From: Frankiales bacterium
Lineage (GTDB): Bacteria; Actinomycetota; Actinomycetes; JAFAQI01
Length of the DNA: 41,614 nucleotides
Direction of reading: 5' to 3'
Assembly (NCBI GenBank): GCA_025980465.1
Contig: JAICXJ010000028.1
Location: forward strand, 1-41,614
In this document: piece after piece, positions 1 through 8,153 of the stretch
Numbering within the stretch: the stretch's first letter is position 1
Layout of the letters: every line of letters begins with the position of its first letter
Position numbers and translations under genes: made by a program
Notes under the pieces: generated by a model
What the model was told of the DNA's origin: nothing
What the model saw: only the letters and a program-made list of their open reading frames with translations
The model's database searches: none

Positions 1-192
1 GAAGCACGCCGACCAACAGCACAGTGAATCGACCGAATCGGAGGGCTGTCGGTCCGACCCGCGACCACGGAGCCGGCATCTGCCCGAGAAGGATTCGCCA
101 GTCCCGGCGGGGACTAGATTATCCACAGCGACGGCCTAATTTCGGCTGGTATTGCTCGAAAATCGTCGTACCTGGGTGGTCGGATCGGTCCC

Positions 193-1413
193 ATGTCGAT
201 GACCATTCCTGATCCAGTCGCTACCCCCGCCATGCCGCTCGAGCGGCTCGAGGCCCGCATCGTCGAGCTGTCGTCGCAGATCGCCGGTGCGACGTGTGAC
301 CTGCTGCTCCTCGTGGGCGAGTTCGACGCCGCCGAGGGGTGGCGGTCCTGGGAGATGCGCTCGACAGCGGACTGGCTGGGCTGGAGATGCGGGGTGAGCC
401 GGCACACCGCGGCTGAGCAGCTGCGGGCGGCGCGAAAGCTGCGGGAGTTCCCGGCGTTCGTGGAGCCGTTCCGGATGGGTCGGCTGTCGTATTCGAAGGT
501 GCGCTCGATCAGCCGGGTAGCGGCGGAGGCGACGATCGCGACGCTGATCGACTGGGCGCAGCAGACCTCCGCGGCCAACATTGACCGGATCGTGGCCGCC
601 CGGCGGCGAGCGAGCACTCAGCAGGAGGTGCAGGCGCAGCAAGCCGCTCGCTTCCTGACCTATCGCGTGGCGGAGGACGGGTCCTTGGTCGGCTCCTTCC
701 GGCTTCCACCCGAGCAGGGTGCGGTGTTCGTACGGGCGATCGAGGCGGCGCAGGCGGTGCTGCCACAGCCCGACCCGCAGATCGAGGAGATCACCGAGCG
801 GGCGGTGCCGGCCGTGGACGGGTGTGTGGCGGTGGAACGCGAGTTCCAGGCCAGCCGCCGACCTGCCAAATCGCGCGCCGACGCCCTGCTCGCGCTCGCT
901 GACGCAGCGTGGGAGCACCTCAAGGTCCAGGCGAGGAGTTCCGGCGATGGCGCCGGACTGCCTGGCCTCGGCGCGAGCCGGTTCGACCTGACCGTCCACG
1001 TCCCCGCGGGGACGCCACCCGCGGACAGCGCCGACGACACCGCGCCCGACGGCTATCAGATCGAAGGCGGCCAGCGGCTGCACCCGGCGACCGGGCGTCG
1101 CGTGAGCTGCGACTGCCGGTACGTCGTGCAGACCGACGACGCGAACGGCAACCCGCTGCACCTCGGACGCAAGACCCGTCGGATTCGCGGTGGCTGGCAC
1201 GTCGAGAACCTCGGCCGCAACGTCTTGGCCTTCTACCGAGCTGATGGCCTCCCGGTGCCGAAGAGTGATGCGTGGCCGCGCAGCAAGCCTGAGCTCGCGC
1301 CCGACCCCCGCATCGCGGCCGACGCCATCACCGGCCACTGGGACAATGGGCCGCTGCCGCTCCACAACTGCATCTTCGCCCTCGGCAGCCTCGAGCTGGC
1401 CGCCGCGAACTAA
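193..1413 (+). CDS. DUF222 protein lacking its HNH endonuclease core
   Basis: This 406-residue protein has the long N-terminal DUF222 region (about residues 15-290) found in the actinobacterial '13E12 repeat' family, which normally ends in an HNH (beta-beta-alpha-Me) nuclease. The family's pre-HNH stretch RRVSCDCRY...LHLGRKTRRI is intact up to Ile331, but the next residues, RGGWHV...FYRADGLPVP, match the segment that usually follows the nuclease module. The usual Cys pair, the His-His motif and the NLVLLC helix are all absent. The frame stays open, so the loss is an in-frame internal deletion of roughly 50-60 residues, with the junction near 1183-1191. The family is assumed to act on DNA, but this copy should have no nuclease activity. 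The ATG start lies just after an AT-richer leader. Its stop codon interlocks with that of the convergent dioxygenase gene (1410-1413). Family assignment is firm; any retained function is unknown. Confidence 0.85.
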   Translation: MSMTIPDPVATPAMPLERLEARIVELSSQIAGATCDLLLLVGEFDAAEGWRSWEMRSTADWLGWRCGVSRHTAAEQLRAARKLREFPAFVEPFRMGRLSYSKVRSISRVAAEATIATLIDWAQQTSAANIDRIVAARRRASTQQEVQAQQAARFLTYRVAEDGSLVGSFRLPPEQGAVFVRAIEAAQAVLPQPDPQIEEITERAVPAVDGCVAVEREFQASRRPAKSRADALLALADAAWEHLKVQARSSGDGAGLPGLGASRFDLTVHVPAGTPPADSADDTAPDGYQIEGGQRLHPATGRRVSCDCRYVVQTDDANGNPLHLGRKTRRIRGGWHVENLGRNVLAFYRADGLPVPKSDAWPRSKPELAPDPRIAADAITGHWDNGPLPLHNCIFALGSLELAAAN

Positions 1414-2447
1414 TGTGAGCCGACCTTGAGGTGACTCGCGGTCCGGTTGGCGTTCCAGTGGGTGCGATGGTTGGCGAAGTACGGCGGGCGGCTCGGCAAC
1501 GCGGTGGTCTCCAGCCAGAGCCGCTTGAGGTGGCGGACCCGGCCTGATGCGGCGTCGTCCTCGTACGCCGTTCGGCCATGCAGCACGTGGTAGTTGTTGA
1601 TGAACTGGATGTCGCCCGGCAGTAGCTCCATCAGGACGTGGTGTGCCGGGTCCTCCGCCATCTCCACGACGACCCGCAATGCCTCCTGCTGGCTGTCGGT
1701 CAGTCGGGGTGCGTCGGGATGGCGCTGCGAGGCCCAGATGTACGGCGGAATGCAGCGGACGAACAGCCGTCCGTCCCACTGGGTGAACACCGGCACCCGG
1801 TAGAAGGGCTGCTGCCCCTCGGCCTGCTCACCGCGAAAGTCGTAGGGGAACTCGTCGTACAACGCCGCGGCCAGCTCAGGCCGCTCCCGCACCAGCCGGT
1901 TGTGGATCAGCACCGAGTTGGCGACTGCCGACAGGCCACCGGCACGGCCGTTCTCGAGACACATCAGCCCGACCAGATCAGAGCCGTCGCAATGGAACGG
2001 AAGTGCGATCCCGCCAAGTTCGTTGCCGCGCGCCGTCGGGTCGTCGATTCGCTTCGCCTGATCGGTCACGTCGCCGAGCAGATGACCGTATTTGTTCTGC
2101 GCCCACGGCAGGCCGAGGTGCATGCCGATCCCCCAGTACAGGAGCTCCATCTCCTCCTGGGTGTAGGCGGCTCGGTCGATGCCGCGCAGCCGGACGAAGC
2201 CGCGACCGTCGATGAGCTCGGTCACGATGCGCTCGAGCCGGGGCGCAAGCGTCGGGAGCGGAAAGTCGTCGCGCCCGAGCTCGAGCACGTCGCTGGACTT
2301 CTTCAACGCATGACGCAGCGACGCGTCGAGCTCGGTCAGCTCGGCGTCGCTGAGGACCTCCGTCCAACCGGCCTCGTCAGCCACGTCGGCGGCAGTCCAT
2401 TCGCACTGGGCTTCGAGCACCTGCAGCCCGGCGATTGATGTCGTCAT
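1410..2447 (-). CDS. TauD/TfdA-family Fe(II)/2-oxoglutarate dioxygenase
   Basis: This 345-residue protein is a cytoplasmic oxygenase of the TauD/TfdA (clavaminate synthase-like) superfamily, which couples 2-oxoglutarate decarboxylation to substrate hydroxylation. The metal triad is visible: His152 and Asp154 in FHCDGSD, and the distal His290 in NNYHVLHGRTAY. An Arg in RHLKRLWL near residue 309 would bind 2-oxoglutarate. The length fits the family. The gene starts with ATG inside an ATGA overlap (2444-2447) with the upstream deacylase gene, so the two are translationally coupled. This suggests one catabolic pathway in which the dioxygenase acts on a released or related small acid. The substrate cannot be read from the sequence. 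Confidence 0.85.
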   Translation of the reverse strand: MTTSIAGLQVLEAQCEWTAADVADEAGWTEVLSDAELTELDASLRHALKKSSDVLELGRDDFPLPTLAPRLERIVTELIDGRGFVRLRGIDRAAYTQEEMELLYWGIGMHLGLPWAQNKYGHLLGDVTDQAKRIDDPTARGNELGGIALPFHCDGSDLVGLMCLENGRAGGLSAVANSVLIHNRLVRERPELAAALYDEFPYDFRGEQAEGQQPFYRVPVFTQWDGRLFVRCIPPYIWASQRHPDAPRLTDSQQEALRVVVEMAEDPAHHVLMELLPGDIQFINNYHVLHGRTAYEDDAASGRVRHLKRLWLETTALPSRPPYFANHRTHWNANRTASHLKVGSH

Positions 2448-4144
2448 CGCGTCGCTCCCGCTCGGTCGGCCTGCTGGCCGCGTACCAGACGACCGGGCAA
2501 TGCGCCGGTCGGCTCGCCATCGGCGTAGGTCTCGACACCCGACACGATGGTGTGGCGGTATCCGGTCGCATCCTGCATCAGTCGCTTCCCTCCGGCCGGC
2601 AAGTCGTGGACCATGCGGGGTCGCGACAGCGCGAGGGCATCGAAGTCGATGACGTTGACGTCCGCCTTGTAGCCGGGTGCCAGCAAGCCGCGGTCAAGAA
2701 GACCCACTGTCTCCGCGGTCGCGCGACACTGCCGCTGCACGAGGAACGGCAGGTCGTACGTCGTACCGCGGTTGCGGTCCCGCGCCCAGTGCGTCAGCAA
2801 TGTCGTGGAGAAGCTCGCATCGCAGATCGTGCCGACGTGCGCGCCCCCATCGCCGAGGCCGGGCACAGTGTGGCGATGCCCGAGCAGTTCCGCGGCGGCG
2901 TCAAGGTTGCCGTCGGAGTAGTTGAGGATCGGGACGTAGAGCAGCGCGCGGCCGTCGTCCGCAAGCAGCAGATCGACATAGTGCTGGACCGGATCGACGC
3001 CGAGCCGCTCGGCTTGGGCCGCGACGCTGTCCGCCGGAGTGGGCTCGTAGTTGGGCGGGTCGCCAAGGTCGAACACCATCGTCAACGGCAGCCGCGCCAT
3101 CGACTCTCGCGCCTCGGCCACGAGTTGCTCCCGGTGCTCATTGAGGAGCTTCGCCTGCTCGGCGACCGGCCGCTCGGCTACCGCCTGGTACGACGGGCAC
3201 CGGCTGATCGGGTTGACCGTGGCCTGAAGTCCGACCAGGATGCCGACCGCGCGAGCGGCGACCTGTGCCCGCATGGCCAGCCCCTCGGCGTTGGCCCGAT
3301 CGAGGAGATCGAGCTTGCCGCGATACCCCGAGCCAGGCGCGGTCTGCAGCAGCGAGAACGACAGCGGCCGCCCCGACGCTCGCATCATCTCGAGCAACGT
3401 GTCACCCTCGCCGTCGACGCTGAAGTCGGACACCACTTGCAACACACCGCGTCCGGTCTCGCCGATCGCCTGCGCGATCCCGACGAGCTCCTCGCGAGCG
3501 GCGGTGAGGGTAGGGGTCGGATCGCCACGGCTGGTGCGGTGGTTGAGAGTGCGCGAGGTGGTGAAGCCGAGGGCGCCGGCGCGGACCCCGGCTGCGGCGA
3601 GCCGTCCCATCTCGGCGATCTCGTTCGCCGTCGCCGGTTCGCGATTGGCGCCACGCTCCCCCATCACGTAGACCCGGATCGGCGCGTGGCACACCTGAGC
3701 GGCGATGTCGATGTCGTACTCACGGCTGTCGAGTACGTCGAGGTAGTCGGCGACCGACTCCCACTCCCACGACAAGCCCTCATGAAGCACGACGCCGGGC
3801 AGGTCCTCGACGCCCTCCATCAGCTCGACGAGCAGGTGGTGATCCTGCGGGCGCACCGGGGCGAACCCGACGCCGCAGTTGCTCGCGACGACCGTTGTCA
3901 CACCGTGCTGAGACGACGGCTGCAACCTGTTGTCCCAGGTGGCCTGGCCGTCGTAGTGGGTGTGGATGTCGACGAACCCAGGCGTGACGATCGCCCCGGC
4001 CGCAGCAATCTCGCGCGCGCCGCTGCCGTCGACCGTCCCGACCTCGACAATGCGGTCCCCGCTGATGGCGACGTCGGCGGTGTGAGGCTGACCGCCGCTG
4101 CCGTCGACGACGGTCCCACCGCGGATGACGAGGTCGAACGGCAT
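2444..4144 (-). CDS. N-acyl-D-amino-acid deacylase-like amidohydrolase
   Basis: This 566-residue enzyme belongs to the metal-dependent amidohydrolase superfamily, D-aminoacylase branch, which hydrolyses N-acyl-D-amino acids or related amides. It opens with the composite-domain motif LVIRGGTVVDGSG. The metal site HTHYDGQ follows (His61, His63), then the branch-typical SNCGVGFAP with Cys90, and a late DGGAHVG motif that would carry the catalytic Asp. The C-terminus returns to the small beta-sandwich (LAPGYKADVNVIDFD). The length is within the 480-580 range of the branch. It is the first gene of a two-gene operon with the downstream dioxygenase (4-nt overlap). A large inverted repeat lies 50 nt upstream and could be its operator. 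The superfamily is sure and the exact substrate is not. Confidence 0.85.
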   Translation of the reverse strand: MPFDLVIRGGTVVDGSGGQPHTADVAISGDRIVEVGTVDGSGAREIAAAGAIVTPGFVDIHTHYDGQATWDNRLQPSSQHGVTTVVASNCGVGFAPVRPQDHHLLVELMEGVEDLPGVVLHEGLSWEWESVADYLDVLDSREYDIDIAAQVCHAPIRVYVMGERGANREPATANEIAEMGRLAAAGVRAGALGFTTSRTLNHRTSRGDPTPTLTAAREELVGIAQAIGETGRGVLQVVSDFSVDGEGDTLLEMMRASGRPLSFSLLQTAPGSGYRGKLDLLDRANAEGLAMRAQVAARAVGILVGLQATVNPISRCPSYQAVAERPVAEQAKLLNEHREQLVAEARESMARLPLTMVFDLGDPPNYEPTPADSVAAQAERLGVDPVQHYVDLLLADDGRALLYVPILNYSDGNLDAAAELLGHRHTVPGLGDGGAHVGTICDASFSTTLLTHWARDRNRGTTYDLPFLVQRQCRATAETVGLLDRGLLAPGYKADVNVIDFDALALSRPRMVHDLPAGGKRLMQDATGYRHTIVSGVETYADGEPTGALPGRLVRGQQADRAGATR

Positions 4145-4194
4145 CGACGTACCTCCCGGATCAGGCCCCTCCGCCCGATCCTCTCCCCTCCAGT

Positions 4195-4249
4195 TCGAGT
4201 TGTCAGGACCCTCGGCGCCAGCTAAGCGCGCTTATTCCTGACAACTCGA
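4195..4249. repeat. 14-bp inverted repeat enclosing a 12-bp palindrome
   Basis: The arms TCGAGTTGTCAGGA (4195-4208) and TCCTGACAACTCGA (4236-4249) are perfect complements. The 27-nt loop contains a second perfect palindrome, TAAGCGCGCTTA (4223-4234). It lies between the stop of the DUF4180 gene and the start of the deacylase gene, both on the minus strand. It could end DUF4180 transcription, although no T-run follows, or bind a regulator of the deacylase-dioxygenase operon. The structure is seen directly; the role is inferred. Confidence 0.7.
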
Positions 4250-4261
4250 TGCCCTTACGGG

Positions 4262-4594
4262 TTAGTCGACGAAGTTGAGCTGCGGGCCGCGGTTCGCCTC
4301 TCGTACGAACGCCGCGAACGTCGGGCTGGTCGCCACCGCCCGCGACACGTCGCCGCAGATCACCAGCCGCATGTGGTACTTCGCGAAGATGTGCACGAAC
4401 TCCCCCGCATAGCCGCTTCGAAGGATGAAGAACTCGGCCGGCAGCCGGCGGGCCGGTACCACCACGGTCCGCACCCCGGCCGAGAAGGCGTCGCCGACCA
4501 GTTCGAGGGCATCGTCCAAGGACAGCACCTCGAGACCAGCATCCGGGCAGCGCACAGCCGGTTGGTCGTCGAGCGAGCCGATCGTGGTCATCAC
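4262..4594 (-). CDS. DUF4180 family protein
   Basis: This small 110-residue cytoplasmic protein shows the DUF4180 pattern: a D-D-A-L-E-L-V-G-D-A-F stretch, then RRLPAEFFILRSGYAGE, an alpha/beta segment MRLVICGDVS, and the closing NRGPQLNFV. No membrane segment, signal peptide or catalytic motif stands out. The family resembles STAS-like alpha/beta folds, is often a lone small gene, and has no established biochemical role. It starts with two adjacent ATG codons and lies 47 nt downstream of fprA on the same strand, so it may be the distal gene of that unit. A long inverted repeat follows it. The family call is from remembered pattern, moderately firm; the function is unknown. Confidence 0.75.
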   Translation of the reverse strand: MMTTIGSLDDQPAVRCPDAGLEVLSLDDALELVGDAFSAGVRTVVVPARRLPAEFFILRSGYAGEFVHIFAKYHMRLVICGDVSRAVATSPTFAAFVREANRGPQLNFVD

Positions 4595-4641
4595 GACCGA
4601 GAACGGTAGGGGCCGATCAACGATCGCGCGACTGAGTTTTG

Positions 4642-5961
4642 TTATGCGTCGGTGCCGGCCGCCGCGGCGAGCAGGTCCTCGAGCACCGCGATCTTGATGC
4701 GGGCATTGCCACGGGTGCCGCCCTTGCGGATCTCGGCGGCGTCAATGGCGTTCCAGCCGTCCATCAGCACCGGGGTGATACCACGTTCATCGAGCAGCTT
4801 GAACACGCTTCCCGGCGTGACATCCCTCGCTTCGAGGGTCTCCCGGTCGGCGAGGATCGCGGTCGCCGCACCTTTCGCATCGCTTCGGTTGGTGCCGATG
4901 ACTCCGGTGGGGCCGCGCATGATCCAGCCCGCGGCGTACTCACCGATCTCGACCGTTCCGCCTTGCACCCGATGGTCGACCACCGGGATCACCCCGTTCT
5001 TGTCGTCGAACGGCACGCCGGGCAGCGGGATGCCGAAGTAGCCGACCGACCGGAAGACCAGCTGGGCCGGGATGTCGTACGTCGAGCCATCCGGCTTGGT
5101 GAACCTGATCGCCTCGACCCGGTCGGTGCCGAGGAGCTCGGTCGGCGTCGAGTGGAAATGCATGATGACCTTGCGCGGCGCCCCGGTCAGCGTGCGCGTC
5201 GACCAGTCCTTGAACACCTCGACGTTGCGGCGGACCTCCTTCTCCTCGATCGCCTCGATGTCGCCGAGGGCGTCGAGGTACGCCGGATCGCAAACGGCGT
5301 CGACCCCTGCGAGCTCGCCCATCTCGCGAAGCTCCTTGATCGTGAACTTCGCCGCCTCCGGACCGCGCCGGCCGACGATGTGGACCTCACGGATCGGTGA
5401 CTCGCGCAGCCGCTGGAGGACGTTGTCGGGGATGTCGGTGGTGGCCATCTCCTCGGGGTCGCGGATCAGCACTCGTGCGACGTCGAGGGCGACATTGCCA
5501 AGCCCGATGACGACGACACTCTCGGCGTCGAGGATCACGTCATCGGCGATATCCGGATGCCCGCTGTACCAGTTCACGAAGTGCGTCGCGGCGACGCTGC
5601 CCGGAAGGTCCTCCCCCGGGATGCCGAGCTTGCGGTCGACCGCCGCGCCGTAGGTGTAGGCCACCGCGTGGTAGTCGGCGAGCAGGTCGGCCACCGTGAC
5701 GTCGTAGCCGACGTTGACGTTGCCGACGAACCGGACCGGGTCCAGCTCCAGGGCGCGCTGCAGCGTCGTACCGAGGTTCTTCATCTTGAGGTGGTCCGGC
5801 GCCACGCCATAGCGGAGCAGGCCCATCGGGGTCGGCAGCCGGTCGAACACATCCACCGCAACCGGCCCGTCGGCCTGATTGGACAGTGCCTCGGCGAGGT
5901 AGATGCCGGCCGGACCGGCCCCGACCACGGCCACCCGCAACGGCTCTCCCTCACCTGTCAT
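4642..5961 (-). CDS. fprA: Ferredoxin-NADP(+) reductase, FprA/adrenodoxin-reductase type
   Basis: This 439-residue flavoprotein should transfer electrons between NADPH and ferredoxin, feeding P450s and other oxygenases. It has the FAD Rossmann motif GAGPAG (14-19), the family signature around APDHLKMKN (55-62) and the NADP-binding loop GLGNVALDVAR (153-163). In this loop most family members have GNGN, so the Leu at the second position is a small deviation. The length is close to the 450-460 residues of mycobacterial FprA, and no fused 7Fe ferredoxin domain is present. The ATG start at 5961 is only 50 nt from the divergent DUF445 gene, so the two share a promoter region. No ferredoxin or P450 gene lies beside it, although several flavoenzymes and oxygenase-like genes are in the window. 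Confidence 0.88.
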   Translation of the reverse strand: MTGEGEPLRVAVVGAGPAGIYLAEALSNQADGPVAVDVFDRLPTPMGLLRYGVAPDHLKMKNLGTTLQRALELDPVRFVGNVNVGYDVTVADLLADYHAVAYTYGAAVDRKLGIPGEDLPGSVAATHFVNWYSGHPDIADDVILDAESVVVIGLGNVALDVARVLIRDPEEMATTDIPDNVLQRLRESPIREVHIVGRRGPEAAKFTIKELREMGELAGVDAVCDPAYLDALGDIEAIEEKEVRRNVEVFKDWSTRTLTGAPRKVIMHFHSTPTELLGTDRVEAIRFTKPDGSTYDIPAQLVFRSVGYFGIPLPGVPFDDKNGVIPVVDHRVQGGTVEIGEYAAGWIMRGPTGVIGTNRSDAKGAATAILADRETLEARDVTPGSVFKLLDERGITPVLMDGWNAIDAAEIRKGGTRGNARIKIAVLEDLLAAAAGTDA

Positions 5962-6011
5962 GCTTCTTATTCTGCTAAAACAAGCGCAATGTCCGGACGG
6001 CGGGGCGGCTG

Positions 6012-7283
6012 ATGTTCACCGAACACACGCTGAAACTGCTCACAATTCCGCTGTTCACCGGGATCATCGGCTACGTCACGAACTGGAGTGGCGTGGTGAT
6101 GCTGTTCTATCCGGTCCAGTTCCGGGGCTTGCAGTTCAGGCGCCTCCAGCCGCTGGTCGGGCTGCTCCCGCGCAAGGTCCAGCAGATCCCCGGCGTGATG
6201 CAGGGCGGACTCGGCTGGCAGGGCATCATCCCGTCCCGCGCCGCCAAGATGGGCAGCATCGCGGTCGACAAGGGAATCTCCAAGCTCGGTAGCCCGCGGG
6301 AGTTCTACGAGCAACTCGAGCCGGACAAGATCGCCGAGCAGATCCTGGTGAACTCGCGGCAGGACGTGCACGCGCTGGTGGATCGGATCATGCAGCGGGA
6401 GTACCCCGAGCTCTGGACGACGCTGCCGACCCGAGCCAGAGAGGCATTACACGAGCGGGTCGATCAGCAACTACCCGAGGTGGTTCATCAAGTCACTCGT
6501 GACATCGGTGAGCACATCGATCAGCTGCTCGACATCAAGCTGATGGTCATCAGGCGGATCTCGGCGCAACCGGAGCTGGCGAACCGGATCTTCCTCGACG
6601 TCGGGCGCAAGGAGCTGAAGTTCATCCAGAACTTCGGTTTCGTCCTCGGGCTGCTCCTGGGAGTGCCGCTGGCGTTCATCACGAAAGCATTTCCGCAATG
6701 GTGGTTGCTGCCGATCGGCGGGGTGTTGATCGGCTACATCACCAACCTGGTCGCGATCCGGATGATCTTCGAACCGGTCGCGCCCCACCGGATCCTCGGG
6801 ATGACCTTCCACGGCCTGTTCATGCGTCGTCAGCCCGAGGTGGCGGATGTGTACGCCGGCATCATCGCCAACGACATCGTCACGATCGCGAACATCGGCG
6901 ACGACCTGATGAACGGACCGCGATCGGATCGCACCCGAGCGCTGGTGGAGAGTGCGCTTCGGCCGGCGATCGATGACTCACTCGGCCGGGCGTCCGGGTT
7001 GGTGCGGGTGGCGATCGGCTCGAAGACCTACGACTCGATCCGGGCGTCACTCGCCTCGGAAGCGGTCCAGTACACGATGACGCCGTTCAACGATCCGGAG
7101 TTCGGGGCCCGGCAGAACAAGGCCATCTTTGGCCTGCTCGCCGCCCGGATGCGCACAATGGCTCCGCACGACTTCGCGGAGATGCTGCGAACCGCGGTCA
7201 AGGAGGACGAGTGGTTGCTGTACCTGCACGGCGCCGTACTCGGCTTCGGCGCCGGGTTGATCCATCTCGCGATCTTCGGCTGA
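6012..7283 (+). CDS. DUF445 family membrane protein
   Basis: This 423-residue protein has the DUF445 layout: an N-terminal membrane segment with IGYVTNW (19-25), a long hydrophilic amphipathic middle, a second membrane pair near residues 205-245 with the repeated motif IGYITNLVAIRMIF, and a last hydrophobic helix at the C-terminus (LHGAVLGFGAGLIHLAIFG). The repeated G-Y-x-T-N motif shows an internal duplication of the membrane unit. DUF445 proteins include B. subtilis YheB-like proteins; no enzyme activity is established. A GC-rich purine run before the ATG can act as ribosome binding site. The next gene begins 5 nt after its stop, so the two are almost certainly co-transcribed. Confidence 0.85.
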   Translation: MFTEHTLKLLTIPLFTGIIGYVTNWSGVVMLFYPVQFRGLQFRRLQPLVGLLPRKVQQIPGVMQGGLGWQGIIPSRAAKMGSIAVDKGISKLGSPREFYEQLEPDKIAEQILVNSRQDVHALVDRIMQREYPELWTTLPTRAREALHERVDQQLPEVVHQVTRDIGEHIDQLLDIKLMVIRRISAQPELANRIFLDVGRKELKFIQNFGFVLGLLLGVPLAFITKAFPQWWLLPIGGVLIGYITNLVAIRMIFEPVAPHRILGMTFHGLFMRRQPEVADVYAGIIANDIVTIANIGDDLMNGPRSDRTRALVESALRPAIDDSLGRASGLVRVAIGSKTYDSIRASLASEAVQYTMTPFNDPEFGARQNKAIFGLLAARMRTMAPHDFAEMLRTAVKEDEWLLYLHGAVLGFGAGLIHLAIFG

Positions 7284-7287
7284 CCGA

Positions 7288-8139
7288 GTGCGCCCGCCAG
7301 GACCAACCTTGACCGACCATCACCGCGAGGCACTCATTCCGGAAGTGCTGCGCGCCGACGACGGCGAACCGGCTGCCGTCCTGCGCGCCGCGCCCCAGCT
7401 GGCGCGGTTCGCGGTAGCGGCCTGGTGGCGCACGGCGGAATGGTCGATCGGCGCATCGCTCAGCACCGGAAGCCGCGTGTTTCGCGGCGTTATCTCCGGC
7501 CAGTCACCGACCGCGATCCTCAGCTCACTGGGAAGTGAGCTTCGCGCGAACGCCAGGCACCTGCTCGGGATCGGCGAGTCTCCGCTGTCGGCCATGCCGG
7601 GCGGCAGCGTTCTCGACCGGATGGTCCCGCCCTCGCCGCCCCCGGTCCAGGTGACCGTCGTGGAGCGGCCTCTGCGAGAGGTCGGCGCCGAGTTGCTGCG
7701 CCGGTCGTCCGACCTCAGTCACGACGACGACCTGCATCCGGCGTACGCGCGAATCCTGAGCGACCTCGCTCCGGACGAAGCCCGGATCCTGCGGATGCTC
7801 TATACCGAAGGAGCCCAACCTGCGGTCGACGTTCGCACCAGCCGCCCGCTGAACATCGCATCGCAACTGGTCGCGCCCGGGCTGACGATGATCGGCGCTC
7901 AGGCGGGCTGCCGTCACCTCGACCGCGTACCGGCGTACCTCAACAACCTGTTTCGGCTCGGGCTGATCTGGTTCTCACGGGAGCCCGTCACCGACCGGCT
8001 GCGGTATCAGGTGCTCGAAGCGCAGCCCGACGTCGCAGCAGCGCTGCGCGAAGCCGGGCGGGGCAAGACGATCCGGCGCAGCATCCTGTTGACGCCGTTC
8101 GGTGAGGACTTCTGCTCCGTGTGCCTGCCGCTTGGCTGA
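7288..8139 (+). CDS. Abi-alpha (DUF4393) family protein
   Basis: This 283-residue protein starts at a GTG 5 nt after the DUF445 stop. Its central part, HPAYARILSDLAPDEARILR, followed by an alternating helical region with LNNLFRLGLI and a C-terminal LTPFGEDFCSVCL, matches the DUF4393/Abi-alpha family. Members of that family were named for similarity to an abortive-infection component but also occur as ordinary chromosomal genes. The N-terminal 100 residues hold a mildly hydrophobic W/A-rich segment and an amphipathic helix rather than clear membrane spans. Coupling to the DUF445 membrane protein suggests a shared membrane-associated task. The role, including any defence function, is unproven. 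Confidence 0.7.
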   Translation: MRPPGPTLTDHHREALIPEVLRADDGEPAAVLRAAPQLARFAVAAWWRTAEWSIGASLSTGSRVFRGVISGQSPTAILSSLGSELRANARHLLGIGESPLSAMPGGSVLDRMVPPSPPPVQVTVVERPLREVGAELLRRSSDLSHDDDLHPAYARILSDLAPDEARILRMLYTEGAQPAVDVRTSRPLNIASQLVAPGLTMIGAQAGCRHLDRVPAYLNNLFRLGLIWFSREPVTDRLRYQVLEAQPDVAAALREAGRGKTIRRSILLTPFGEDFCSVCLPLG

Positions 8140-8153
8140 TCGCGCCGGCACGG

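Noticed and set aside
119-127. TTATCCACA, a perfect DnaA-box sequence upstream of the DUF222 gene
   Set aside because: A single box without a cluster, AT-rich unwinding region or dnaA/dnaN neighbours is no origin; the 192-nt leader otherwise shows nothing.
136-1779. Long open frame antisense to the DUF222 gene and part of the dioxygenase gene
   Set aside because: High-GC shadow; low-complexity Arg/Gly/Pro-rich translation without family motifs, while the opposite strands encode recognisable proteins.
2435-4225. 596-codon open frame antisense to the deacylase gene
   Set aside because: Shadow of a clear amidohydrolase; translation is Arg/Asp/Val-rich without domain patterns.
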